A DNA stretch of 7,637 bases from Candidatus Avelusimicrobium alvi (GTDB taxonomy: Bacteria; Elusimicrobiota; Elusimicrobia; Elusimicrobiales; Elusimicrobiaceae). Under the pieces are notes generated by a model. The model saw only the letters and a list, made by a program, of their open reading frames with translations. It did not search any database and was not told the origin of the DNA. The DNA is taken from positions 7,725-15,361 of the forward strand of contig DCTQ01000104.1 in NCBI GenBank assembly GCA_002329395.1, given 5' to 3'. Made by a program: the position numbers and the translations under genes. Shown here piece by piece: positions 1-6,141 of this stretch. Position 1 is the stretch's first letter, and every line of letters starts with the position of its first letter.

Positions 1-94
1 TCATCCGACTAGTGGAGCCACACTGTTTAAACAATGTTGCCAAGCACCGTAAAGTCTGCACGGCCGGCAAGGCCCCGCCAAACACACGTCTTTT
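1..94. other. Upstream non-coding region, no gene recognised
   Basis: No convincing gene is visible here. The three plus frames give short, unfamiliar peptides: one stops at 10-12, one at 50-52, and one runs open to a TGA at 135-137 with no recognisable protein features. Visible structure is limited to a perfect 10-bp palindrome TGTTTAAACA at 24-33, which overlaps a second interrupted inverted repeat AACA-A-TGTT at 30-38, and a short GGCC-GGCAA-GGCC inverted repeat near 61-74. Any of these could be a protein-binding site or the tail of an upstream transcript. There is no T-tract that would make a standard terminator. Confidence 0.4.
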
Positions 95-123
95 AAGACA
101 AGTTTCCCTATATAAAGTAAAAT
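95..123 (+). promoter_or_regulatory. Promoter of the Lol-Sel1 operon, placing the start of transcription almost at the ATG
   Basis: A -35 element AAGACA (95-100, 4 of 6 matches to TTGACA) and a -10 element TAAAAT (118-123, 5 of 6 matches to TATAAT) are separated by the ideal 17 nt. Transcription would begin near 130, only about 4 nt before the ATG at 134. No Shine-Dalgarno sequence precedes that ATG, which fits a leaderless or near-leaderless mRNA. An interrupted palindrome GTCTT-TT-AAGAC (88-99) overlaps the -35 and could be an operator. The surrounding stretch (109-130) is very AT-rich, so alternative -10 registers such as TATAAA at 111-116 cannot be excluded. Confidence 0.6.
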
Positions 124-133
124 ATAACTACCT

Positions 134-1351
134 ATGAAATTTGAACGATTTATTGCCGTGCGCTACCTCACCCGCCGCCAGGGACTGTTTGCGTTTATCA
201 CCACCCTTATCGGTGTGGCGGGCGTAAGCGTGGGCGTGGCCGCGCTGATTACCACCTTATCCGTTATGAACGGCTTTCAAACCGATATTAAAGACAGAGT
301 CATCGGCGCGCAAAGCCATATTTTAATTTTTGGCCGGATGAACGAAGCCACCTACAAGAAAAATATAGAAGCCGTTGAACGGCTCCCGCTGGTGGAAGCC
401 GCCGCGCCGCATATTTACGGCCAGGGCATCATCACCTACGCGGGGCAGAGTTTAGGGCTTATCGTACGCGGGCTGGACCCGGAACAGGAGCGAAAAATCA
501 ACACGCTGGCCGATTCGGTGATTGAAGGCTCTTTCACGCCGGACTGGGAACAGGACGCGCCGCCGCCTTTAGTGCTGGGCAGCGAGCTGGCCGCCAATAT
601 GGGGGCGGACGTCGGGGACGATGTGGTGCTTATTTCCCCGCAGTCCATTTCCACCTCGGCCGGGATGTTCCCCAAAATGAAAAAATTCCGCATCAGCGGC
701 CTTTTGCGCACCGGATATTATGAGTTTGACAACACAATCGCCTACACCACCCTCAGCCACGCAAGCGATTTTTTGGGCCTCAAACAAGGCACCACGGGTA
801 TCGCCGTAAAACTGCATAACATCAACAACGCCGAAAAAGCCGCCGAACAAATCCGCGACGTTATCGGCCGCGGCTACTCGGTCCGCACGTTTGCACAGCT
901 TAACAGCACGCTCTACGCGGCGTTAAAACTGGAAAAAACGATGATGTTTATCATCCTGTTTTTAATTATCGGCGTGGCGTCGCTCAACATTGCGGGCAAT
1001 TTGATTTTGCTCGGCACCGAAAAACTGCGCGACATCGGCATCATGCGCGCCATGGGCGCCAGCCCGCAGATGATACGCAAAGTGTTTATGTGGGAAGCCA
1101 TGGTCATCGCCGCGTTGGGCATTGTGCTGGGGCTTTTGCTGGCGTTCCTGCTGTGCTGGATTATCGCCACGTTTAACATCGTGGAACTCCCCGGCGATAT
1201 TTACTATTTAACCAAGGTCCCCGTGCGCATACAGCTGGGGGATGTATTGGCCGTAGTGGGCGGAAGCTGCCTGATTTGCTTTGCGGCGGGGCTGTACCCC
1301 GCGGTGAAAGCTTCGCGCGTGCACCCCACGGACGCCATACGGTACGGATGA
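134..1351 (+). CDS. lolC: LolC/LolE-family lipoprotein-releasing ABC transporter permease
   Basis: This is the inner-membrane permease of the Lol system, which extracts outer-membrane lipoproteins from the inner membrane and passes them to the periplasmic carrier LolA. The 405-residue length and architecture fit the family: an N-terminal FIAVRYLTRRQG segment, a first membrane helix (about 20-45) running into LSVMNGF, a large periplasmic domain (about 48-267), then three helices (about 269-293, 318-347 and 369-390). The motif EKLRDIGIMRAMGAS (296-310) is the cytoplasmic coupling segment expected to dock on LolD. LPGDIYYL (352-359) and the C-terminal HPTDAIRYG are also typical. The loop around 171-190 (SAGMFPKMKKF) lies where the LolA-binding hook of LolC would be. 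The family N-terminus begins at this ATG, although no ribosome-binding site precedes it. Only one LolC/E-type gene is present, so it may work as a homodimer like LolF. The lolC versus lolE label is therefore approximate. It is the first gene of a four-gene operon. Confidence 0.93.
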   Translation: MKFERFIAVRYLTRRQGLFAFITTLIGVAGVSVGVAALITTLSVMNGFQTDIKDRVIGAQSHILIFGRMNEATYKKNIEAVERLPLVEAAAPHIYGQGIITYAGQSLGLIVRGLDPEQERKINTLADSVIEGSFTPDWEQDAPPPLVLGSELAANMGADVGDDVVLISPQSISTSAGMFPKMKKFRISGLLRTGYYEFDNTIAYTTLSHASDFLGLKQGTTGIAVKLHNINNAEKAAEQIRDVIGRGYSVRTFAQLNSTLYAALKLEKTMMFIILFLIIGVASLNIAGNLILLGTEKLRDIGIMRAMGASPQMIRKVFMWEAMVIAALGIVLGLLLAFLLCWIIATFNIVELPGDIYYLTKVPVRIQLGDVLAVVGGSCLICFAAGLYPAVKASRVHPTDAIRYG

Positions 1352-1352
1352 T

Positions 1353-2018
1353 ATGATTGAACTTGAACATTTAACCAAAATTTACGGCCAGGGCGAAGAA
1401 AACCTGTGCGTGCTGGAAGACGTAACGCTTACCGTCAAACGCGGTAAATTCACCGTACTGCTGGGCCCCAGCGGCTCGGGCAAAAGCACGCTGCTTAATT
1501 TAATCGCCATGCTGGACAAACCCACCTCCGGCGTCATCCGCGTGGACGGGCAGAACATCACCGCGCTCAGAAGTGAGTCCGCGCGTTCGGCCCTGCGGCT
1601 TAAAAAAATGGGTTTCGTGTTTCAGTTTGACGGCCTGCTGCCGGAATTTTCGCTTCTGGAAAACGTGGATATGCCGGCCCTGATGCGCGGCAAGCCCAAC
1701 CCCGCCAAAGCCCAGAAACTTTTGGAAAATTTAGGGCTGGGAAGCATCAGCCACAAACTGCCCGCGGATCTTTCGGGCGGCGAAAAACAGCGCGCCAGCA
1801 TTGCGCGCGCGCTTCGCAACGAGCCCGCCCTTCTGCTGGCAGACGAACCCACCGGCAATTTAGACGCGGCGCGCAAACAGCAGGTATTTGAAGATTTCGC
1901 CCGGATGAGCCGGGAAAAGGGCCTCACCGTGCTGATGGTTACGCACGACGTACACGCCGCCGATTACGCGGATGGCGTATACACCCTTGAAAACAGAAAA
2001 CTGGTTAAAACCAAATGA
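1353..2018 (+). CDS. lolD: LolD, lipoprotein-releasing ABC transporter ATP-binding subunit
   Basis: This cytoplasmic ATPase should power lipoprotein extraction by the adjacent LolC/E-type permease. The 221-residue protein has every ABC motif in order: Walker A GPSGSGKST (38-46), Q-loop glutamine Q91, signature LSGGEKQR (140-147), Walker B LLLADEP (160-166) with catalytic E165, D-loop NLD (169-171) and switch histidine H198. The segment GFVFQFDGLLPEFSLLENV (87-105) matches the LolD-specific motif that contacts the permease. The usual HH after QF is DG here, a modest departure. The closely related FtsE and MacB ATPases are less likely given this motif and the partner gene. The ATG lies one nucleotide after the permease stop codon, and only a weak GGA (1346-1348) precedes it, so translation is probably coupled to the upstream gene. 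Confidence 0.95.
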   Translation: MIELEHLTKIYGQGEENLCVLEDVTLTVKRGKFTVLLGPSGSGKSTLLNLIAMLDKPTSGVIRVDGQNITALRSESARSALRLKKMGFVFQFDGLLPEFSLLENVDMPALMRGKPNPAKAQKLLENLGLGSISHKLPADLSGGEKQRASIARALRNEPALLLADEPTGNLDAARKQQVFEDFARMSREKGLTVLMVTHDVHAADYADGVYTLENRKLVKTK

Positions 2019-2941
2019 AAAAAATCCTCGCGCTTCTGCTCCTCCTCCCGGTCTTATGCTGCGGCCTGCAGGCCGGAACAGAGGAAGAGGCCGCGGCCGA
2101 AATGGAACGCCTCCAGCAGAAATACGAACGAAAGACGTTTAAACAGGTGCGGGCGGAAGTAAAGGCCGGGTATACCGAATCAGCAGCGGACCTGGCGGAT
2201 TTATATTACCGGGGCTGCGGCACCAAGAAAAACTATAAGAAGGCGTATAAGTATTATAAAAAAGCCGCCGCCCACGGCGACGACTACGCCGCCTACGCCC
2301 AGGCGTTTATGCTGATGCACGGCCAGGGCGTCAAACAAAACCGCCAGGCGGCTTTTAACAGGCTCTACACCCTGGCGGATGACGGCGTCGCGTTTGCGGC
2401 GTTTGAGCTTTCCCGCGCCTACCAAAACGGCAGCGGCTGTGAGAAAAACCCGCAGCAGGCGCGCCGCTGGCTGCGCTTCGCGGCGGACCGGCACGTGCCG
2501 CGCGCAATGCTGGAGCTGGGCACACAGCTACTGGACGAAAACCCGGAAGAAGGGTTCAAACTGATTAAAGAAGCCGCCGATTTGGAATCCCGCCGCGCCC
2601 AATACCTGGCCGCGCGCTGTTACCAAGACGGAACGGGCACGTATCAGCGGCCGCGCCTCGCATTTGAATATATGCTGCGCGCCGCCAAACAGAAGTACCG
2701 CCCGGCCCAGTGGCAGATTGCCCAATGGTACGCCCAGGGATACGGCACGGAGCAAAGCGATTACCAGGCCTTCCGCTGGACCCGGCTGGCCGCCATAAAC
2801 GGCCTGACGCAAGCCAAGCAAAGACTGTCGGAAATTTACGAAAAAGGAATCGGCGTTCCCGCCAGCCGCCGGCTGGCTAAAGAATGGGCCCAAAAAGCCT
2901 TGGAGCCCGAAACACCGCCGGCCGAACAGGAGCTTTATTAA
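2015..2941 (+). CDS. Secreted Sel1-like (TPR-like) repeat protein
   Basis: The 308-residue protein starts with a Sec-type signal peptide: MKK, a leucine-rich core (4-14), and a plausible signal peptidase I site after A20 (LQA|G). The mature protein is therefore predicted to be periplasmic. It continues with a charged helical segment (about 22-50) and about seven Sel1-like repeats of roughly 36 residues (about 51-87, 88-124, 125-159, 160-193, 194-228, 229-264 and 265-297). Recognisable signatures include ADLYYRGCGTKKNYKKAYKYY and IYEKGIGVPASRRLAKEWAQKAL, partly quoted as ends of units. The fourth unit is shortened and degenerate (LLDENPEEGFKLIKEAADL). Sel1 repeats are helical-pair scaffolds for protein-protein contacts, so no enzymatic activity is expected. 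The start overlaps the lolD stop by 4 nt (ATGA) without a clear Shine-Dalgarno, which indicates translational coupling. Its exact role is unknown. Operon context suggests a link to lipoprotein sorting or the envelope. Confidence 0.85.
   Translation: MKKILALLLLLPVLCCGLQAGTEEEAAAEMERLQQKYERKTFKQVRAEVKAGYTESAADLADLYYRGCGTKKNYKKAYKYYKKAAAHGDDYAAYAQAFMLMHGQGVKQNRQAAFNRLYTLADDGVAFAAFELSRAYQNGSGCEKNPQQARRWLRFAADRHVPRAMLELGTQLLDENPEEGFKLIKEAADLESRRAQYLAARCYQDGTGTYQRPRLAFEYMLRAAKQKYRPAQWQIAQWYAQGYGTEQSDYQAFRWTRLAAINGLTQAKQRLSEIYEKGIGVPASRRLAKEWAQKALEPETPPAEQELY
2928..2932 (+). promoter_or_regulatory. Shine-Dalgarno that fixes the start of the second Sel1 gene
   Basis: AGGAG lies inside the end of the preceding gene, 8 nt before the ATG at 2941. 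It decides in favour of that start over the in-frame upstream ATG at 2884, which would add 19 non-Sel1 residues read from inside the previous gene. Confidence 0.8.
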
Positions 2942-3555
2942 TGGAAATTATTGAAACACGCACCGGGTTTGCCATCATTTTTGTGCTGGCCATTGCGCTT
3001 TTTTTCCTGCGCAAGTATATGCACAACCCGTTCAAACAGACGCTTCTTAAAGCCTCGCAGGGGGACCCGCAGGCCCAATACGAAATGGGCCGCCTGTATT
3101 ACCGGGGCAAGCACGTACAGCAGGATTACGTACAGGCATTTAACTGGTTTGACACCGCCGCCAAAAACGGCCATGTGCGCGCCATGACCGCGCTGGCCGG
3201 CCTGTATAACGCCGGGCACGGGTGCGAGCAAAGCCCCGCCAAAACATTCCGCTGGTATCAGGCCGCCGCCGAACAGGGGGATTTTGAAGCCCGCGTGAAT
3301 TTGGCCGTATGCTACGTAAACGGCATAGGCGTGGAGAAAAACGAAGCCAAAGGTTTTGAAGTGATGAAAGCCGCCGCCGACGACAAAAGCCCCATCGCCC
3401 AAACCCTCACCGCCGATATGTACGAACGCGGCGTAGGCGTGGAGAAAAACGACAAGCAGGCCCTGCAGTATTATTTTCTGGCTTCCAAACAAGGCGAGCC
3501 GATGGCCAAGCGCAAAATTAAAGAACTGCAGCAGGCGGTGATGAAACGCCGGTAA
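2941..3555 (+). CDS. Membrane-anchored Sel1-like repeat protein
   Basis: The 204-residue protein has a single N-terminal hydrophobic helix (about 9-23, GFAIIFVLAIALFFL) followed at once by RK. It then has four full 36-residue Sel1-like repeats (about 42-77, 78-113, 114-149 and 150-185) and a final partial helix with a basic tail (KRKIKELQQAVMKRR). Sel1 repeats act as interaction scaffolds. The positive charges after the helix favour a cytoplasmic location for the repeats, but the N-terminus carries little charge bias and the topology is uncertain. The start codon overlaps the previous stop by 1 nt (TAATG) and has a good Shine-Dalgarno. It is the last gene of the operon, directly before a strong terminator. 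It may be a partner or paralogue of the secreted Sel1 protein upstream. No specific function can be assigned. Confidence 0.85.
   Translation: MEIIETRTGFAIIFVLAIALFFLRKYMHNPFKQTLLKASQGDPQAQYEMGRLYYRGKHVQQDYVQAFNWFDTAAKNGHVRAMTALAGLYNAGHGCEQSPAKTFRWYQAAAEQGDFEARVNLAVCYVNGIGVEKNEAKGFEVMKAAADDKSPIAQTLTADMYERGVGVEKNDKQALQYYFLASKQGEPMAKRKIKELQQAVMKRR
3326..3452 (+). repeat. Exact 19-bp direct repeat spaced by 108 bp, one Sel1 unit
   Basis: The 19-base sequence starting TAGGCGTGGAGAAAAACG occurs at 3326-3344 and again at 3434-3452, offset by exactly 108 bp, or 36 codons. Both copies encode the GVEKN turn of consecutive Sel1 repeats. Identical codon choice in both copies hints at recent unit duplication or gene conversion, although the flanking codons differ. 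Confidence 0.8.
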
Positions 3556-3574
3556 GATTTGTTGTGTACAGACC

Positions 3575-3607
3575 AAAAGGCCGCCCGATAATCCGGCGGC
3601 CTTTTTT
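3575..3607. terminator. Bidirectional intrinsic terminator between convergent genes
   Basis: A perfect 7-bp GC stem GGCCGCC (3579-3585) / GGCGGCC (3595-3601) with a 9-nt loop is followed by six T residues (3602-3607) and preceded by AAAA (3575-3578). The A-tract becomes a T-tract on the minus strand. The hairpin can therefore end the Sel1 operon (stop at 3555) and also the convergent GH57 gene (stop at 3636-3638). Confidence 0.9.
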
Positions 3608-3635
3608 ATTAGAAAAAACAACGCTTGTCCTATCT

Positions 3636-6005
3636 TCAGAGCGCAATTTTAAGCTTACGCGCCAGCGCACGCAGAATGTCCTTCTTTTTTGCGTCCTCTC
3701 CCAAGGCTTTTAAGCCGAAGAACACAAACTCCTGCGCTTTGACCGTATCCGGCTCAAAGCCGAAGATGTCGGCGTAGTTTAAAAACTCCACCAGTTTCAG
3801 CGCGCACGCTTTATCGGACGGATTGCGCGCAAACGCAAACGCCAGCAGGGTGAGCTTTTCGGTTACCGCGTCCCGCACCGGGCCTTTGGATACGTCCAGC
3901 CCCAGCGTTTTCACGTCTTCCATCAGCTCTTCCACGGCGTTCACGTCCACGTCCGCCGCGCGGAACTCGGCCTTCAGGTCGGCGGTCAGCACAAATTCCG
4001 CCGCCGTCAGAAACGGTTTGGGAACGGGCGCGCCGATTAACTGCAACCCGCGCACCACGGGATACTGCGCTTCAAAAACTTCCGTAAACTTTTTATCCGT
4101 TTCTTCGTCCATTTTCCGCAGCACCAAATCCACCACTTTGCGCCGCACGTCCTGAAACATGGACACCAGCGGATAATTCTTTTCAAACGCCTGGCGGATA
4201 AACGAAGCGCATTCGTCGTACTTGCCGGCGGCAAACAGCTCTTCCAGCCTGGCAAACACGGCGTTTTTATCCATCGTGCCTTCGGCTCCGGCGGCGCATA
4301 AAAACTCCGCCGCGCCGCGCTGAAAGACGGCAAAGTGCATCCGGCGTTCCAACAGCGTCGTTACGGATTTAAGGGTAATGTCCCCGTAGCTCAAGTGAAA
4401 ACCCGGCGCCGTCAATTTTTTGGGCTCGTACGCAAGCACCTCGCATTCATAGGCCTTTTTGGGATTGACCGTTTCATCCGCCAGGAGCGACACCACATGC
4501 TCCAGCGCGATTTTTTCAATCGGCATCGCCTGCGGCTTTACGTAACGCTCGTACACCGCCGCGCCGTTTTTAAGGTCTTTTAAATTGCTGGGCGCCAGCG
4601 CGAGCGCTTCCGTAAAGCCGGGCTCCAAATCCACGCCCGTAATCACGCGGTTCAGTTCAATCGCGCGCGCGGCGTACTGCATAATCTGCACGGTTTCAAT
4701 GCCGCTTATTTCGTCAAAAAACCATCCGCAGCTGGTATACATCAGCATGGCGTTGCGCTGCATTTCCAACAGCATCAGCGCGGTAGGGCGGTCGTTCCAG
4801 GCCTTTTCCGTAGCGTGCTTGAGAAAGAACTTGTGCTGCGCGTCTAAAGAGCGGTCCAAAATCAAATCAATGTAATCGTTGCGCGCGTCCCAGGGGTTCT
4901 TAAAATACTGCGCGCCGACGGATTCAAAGGTTTTAATCATTTCGTCGCGCACGCCGTCCAGCGCGCTTCTTAACGGGCCGCGCCATTTTTGGTTCCAGCC
5001 GGGTTTCATGCCGGAATTGCACCCGCAGTCCGCCCGCCAGCGCTCCACGCCGTGAAAACAGCTCCACGAGGAATTTTCCACAATCTGCGCTTCATACACC
5101 GGCGGATGTTTGGCTAAAAATTCGCCGTACACCGTCAGTTCCACGTCCGGCGTTTCTTCTACTTTTTTCAAGCAGTACGCCAGCGCCATTTCCGCAAATT
5201 TTTGATGATGACCGTAGGTTTCGCCGTCGGTGGCGATGTTCATCAGCTGCGCCTCTTCCCCGGAGTTGTACGTGCTCAAGAGGCGCGAGGCAAACTTTTC
5301 GCCCGAAGAGAGCGTATCCGAAAACGCAATCCCCTGCGAAATCGGCCCGTCATAGAAAAACAACGCAATCTGTTTGCCGCTGGGCAAATTGCACAAATAG
5401 GCGCGCTTGGGGTCCACCCCCGCGCCGACTTCCTGCCATTTTTCTTCGCCTATTTTGCGCACCCGCCTGCACTGGCCGGGAGCCAAAATAACAAATTTCA
5501 TCCCTTCGTCCGCCAGCACTTCCAGCGTTTCGGTATTGCAGGCGGTTTCCGCCAGCCACAAAGCCTCGGGCCTGCGGCCGAAGCGTTTTTCAAAATCGCG
5601 TATGCCCCACTTTACCTGGGTTACTTTGTCGCGCGCGTTGGCAAGCGGCAAAATCATATGGTTGTACGCCTGCGCAATCGCGCCGCCGTGCCCGCCGAAA
5701 CGCCCGCGGCTGACGCGGTCCGCCTCCAGCACGGCCTGATACACCTCGGGCTCCCGCTTTTCCATCCAGGACAAAAGCGTCGGCCCGAAGTTAAAGCTGA
5801 TGCGGGCGTAATTGCTCGCCAAATCAATTAAATCTTTATTTCCGTCCAGCACGCGCGCCAAGGCGTTGGGCGAATAACATTCCGCCGAGATGCGGCTGTT
5901 CCAATCGTGGAACGGGAAAGCGCTGTCCTGGATTTCAATTTCTTCCAGCCAGGCGTTCTCGCGCGGGGGCTGGTAAAAATGACCGTGTATGCAAAGATAT
6001 TTCAT
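3636..6005 (-). CDS. Glycoside hydrolase family 57 protein with C-terminal DUF3536
   Basis: This 789-residue predicted cytoplasmic protein (no signal peptide) belongs to the GH57 alpha-amylase/alpha-mannosidase-like superfamily, in the subgroup with a C-terminal DUF3536. The GH57 barrel opens at the very N-terminus with CIHGHFYQPPREN (5-17), carrying the HxxxQP-type first motif. Other hallmarks are FNFGPTLLSW (71-80), GHGGAIAQAYNHMILPLA (105-122), LWLAETACN (149-157) with E153 as likely nucleophile, and ATDGETYGHH (258-267) with D260 as likely acid/base. SCFHGVERWRADCGCNSG (315-332) and CGWFFDEISGIETVQIMQYA (426-445) are typical of the DUF3536 subgroup. The rest is a long, mostly helical C-terminal region. 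Retaining hydrolysis or transfer on alpha-glucans is known for GH57 enzymes in general, but the substrate of this subgroup is not established. No Shine-Dalgarno precedes the ATG. The family's conserved N-terminus nevertheless begins within five residues of it, so the start is secure. The gene is divergent from the PhoH gene and convergent with the Sel1 operon. Confidence 0.92.
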   Translation of the reverse strand: MKYLCIHGHFYQPPRENAWLEEIEIQDSAFPFHDWNSRISAECYSPNALARVLDGNKDLIDLASNYARISFNFGPTLLSWMEKREPEVYQAVLEADRVSRGRFGGHGGAIAQAYNHMILPLANARDKVTQVKWGIRDFEKRFGRRPEALWLAETACNTETLEVLADEGMKFVILAPGQCRRVRKIGEEKWQEVGAGVDPKRAYLCNLPSGKQIALFFYDGPISQGIAFSDTLSSGEKFASRLLSTYNSGEEAQLMNIATDGETYGHHQKFAEMALAYCLKKVEETPDVELTVYGEFLAKHPPVYEAQIVENSSWSCFHGVERWRADCGCNSGMKPGWNQKWRGPLRSALDGVRDEMIKTFESVGAQYFKNPWDARNDYIDLILDRSLDAQHKFFLKHATEKAWNDRPTALMLLEMQRNAMLMYTSCGWFFDEISGIETVQIMQYAARAIELNRVITGVDLEPGFTEALALAPSNLKDLKNGAAVYERYVKPQAMPIEKIALEHVVSLLADETVNPKKAYECEVLAYEPKKLTAPGFHLSYGDITLKSVTTLLERRMHFAVFQRGAAEFLCAAGAEGTMDKNAVFARLEELFAAGKYDECASFIRQAFEKNYPLVSMFQDVRRKVVDLVLRKMDEETDKKFTEVFEAQYPVVRGLQLIGAPVPKPFLTAAEFVLTADLKAEFRAADVDVNAVEELMEDVKTLGLDVSKGPVRDAVTEKLTLLAFAFARNPSDKACALKLVEFLNYADIFGFEPDTVKAQEFVFFGLKALGEDAKKKDILRALARKLKIAL

Positions 6006-6011
6006 ATATAT

Positions 6012-6017
6012 ATTTTA
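6012..6017 (-). promoter_or_regulatory. Putative -10 element for a leaderless GH57 transcript
   Basis: Read on the minus strand, TAAAAT (5 of 6 matches to TATAAT) ends 6 nt before the GH57 ATG (6003-6005). Transcription would start at or beside the A of that ATG. No good -35 element is found at 16-18 nt spacing, and the stretch is simply AT-rich, so this is tentative. The absence of any purine-rich ribosome-binding site before the ATG supports a leaderless start. Confidence 0.4.
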
Positions 6018-6069
6018 CAGCAATTAATGCTAAAATATGCACAACAGCGTTTTTCCGTCTGAAAAGGGC

Positions 6070-6097
6070 TTGACTGCGGCGAAAGAACGGCTATACT
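6070..6097 (+). promoter_or_regulatory. Near-consensus sigma-70-type promoter for the PIN-PhoH gene
   Basis: TTGACT (6070-6075, 5 of 6 matches) and TATACT (6092-6097, 5 of 6 matches) are separated by 16 nt. Transcription should begin near 6104 and leave a leader of about 38 nt before the ATG at 6142. This is the strongest promoter in the window. Its position inside the apparent N-terminal extension from 6037 argues against that earlier start. Confidence 0.8.
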
Positions 6098-6130
6098 ATA
6101 AACAGAACCATCCAAAACGGCACTACCAAA

Positions 6131-6135
6131 AGGGG
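6131..6135 (+). promoter_or_regulatory. Shine-Dalgarno of the PIN-PhoH gene
   Basis: AGGGG, preceded by an A-run, lies 6 nt before the ATG at 6142. With the promoter at 6070-6097 it identifies 6142 as the start codon. Confidence 0.75.
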
Positions 6136-6141
6136 CTCACT

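Noticed and set aside
1..20. Possible 3' end of a tRNA (ends in TGGAGCCA, like the acceptor end of some tRNA-Asn genes)
   Set aside because: The bases before it do not fit a TpsiC loop (no purine-A at positions 57-58), and the rest of the molecule lies outside the window, so it cannot be supported.
3..137. Open plus-strand frame running into the permease start with an ATGA overlap
   Set aside because: The peptide resembles no known protein, has no typical codon pattern, and crosses the promoter. It is probably chance.
2015..2077. Lipoprotein signal (lipobox) in the first Sel1 protein, suggested by CC at residues 15-16
   Set aside because: The residues before either cysteine (PVL-C, VLC-C) do not fit the lipobox, which needs G, A or S at -1. 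A signal peptidase I site after A20 is more likely.
2884..2940. Earlier in-frame ATG for the second Sel1 gene
   Set aside because: It lies inside the previous gene without a ribosome-binding site, whereas 2941 has AGGAG at 8 nt and begins a sensible membrane helix.
2938..3621. Long antisense open frame over the second Sel1 gene (227 codons)
   Set aside because: It runs opposite a well-supported gene, crosses the terminator hairpin and shows no recognisable domain. It is a shadow frame of GC-rich coding DNA.
5202..5831. Plus-strand open frame opposite the GH57 gene (209 codons)
   Set aside because: It lies antisense to conserved GH57 motifs and has no start signals or recognisable family.
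6037..6141. N-terminal extension of the PIN-PhoH protein
   Set aside because: The near-consensus promoter (6070-6097) and the Shine-Dalgarno lie inside it, and the PIN domain begins directly at the 6142 ATG.
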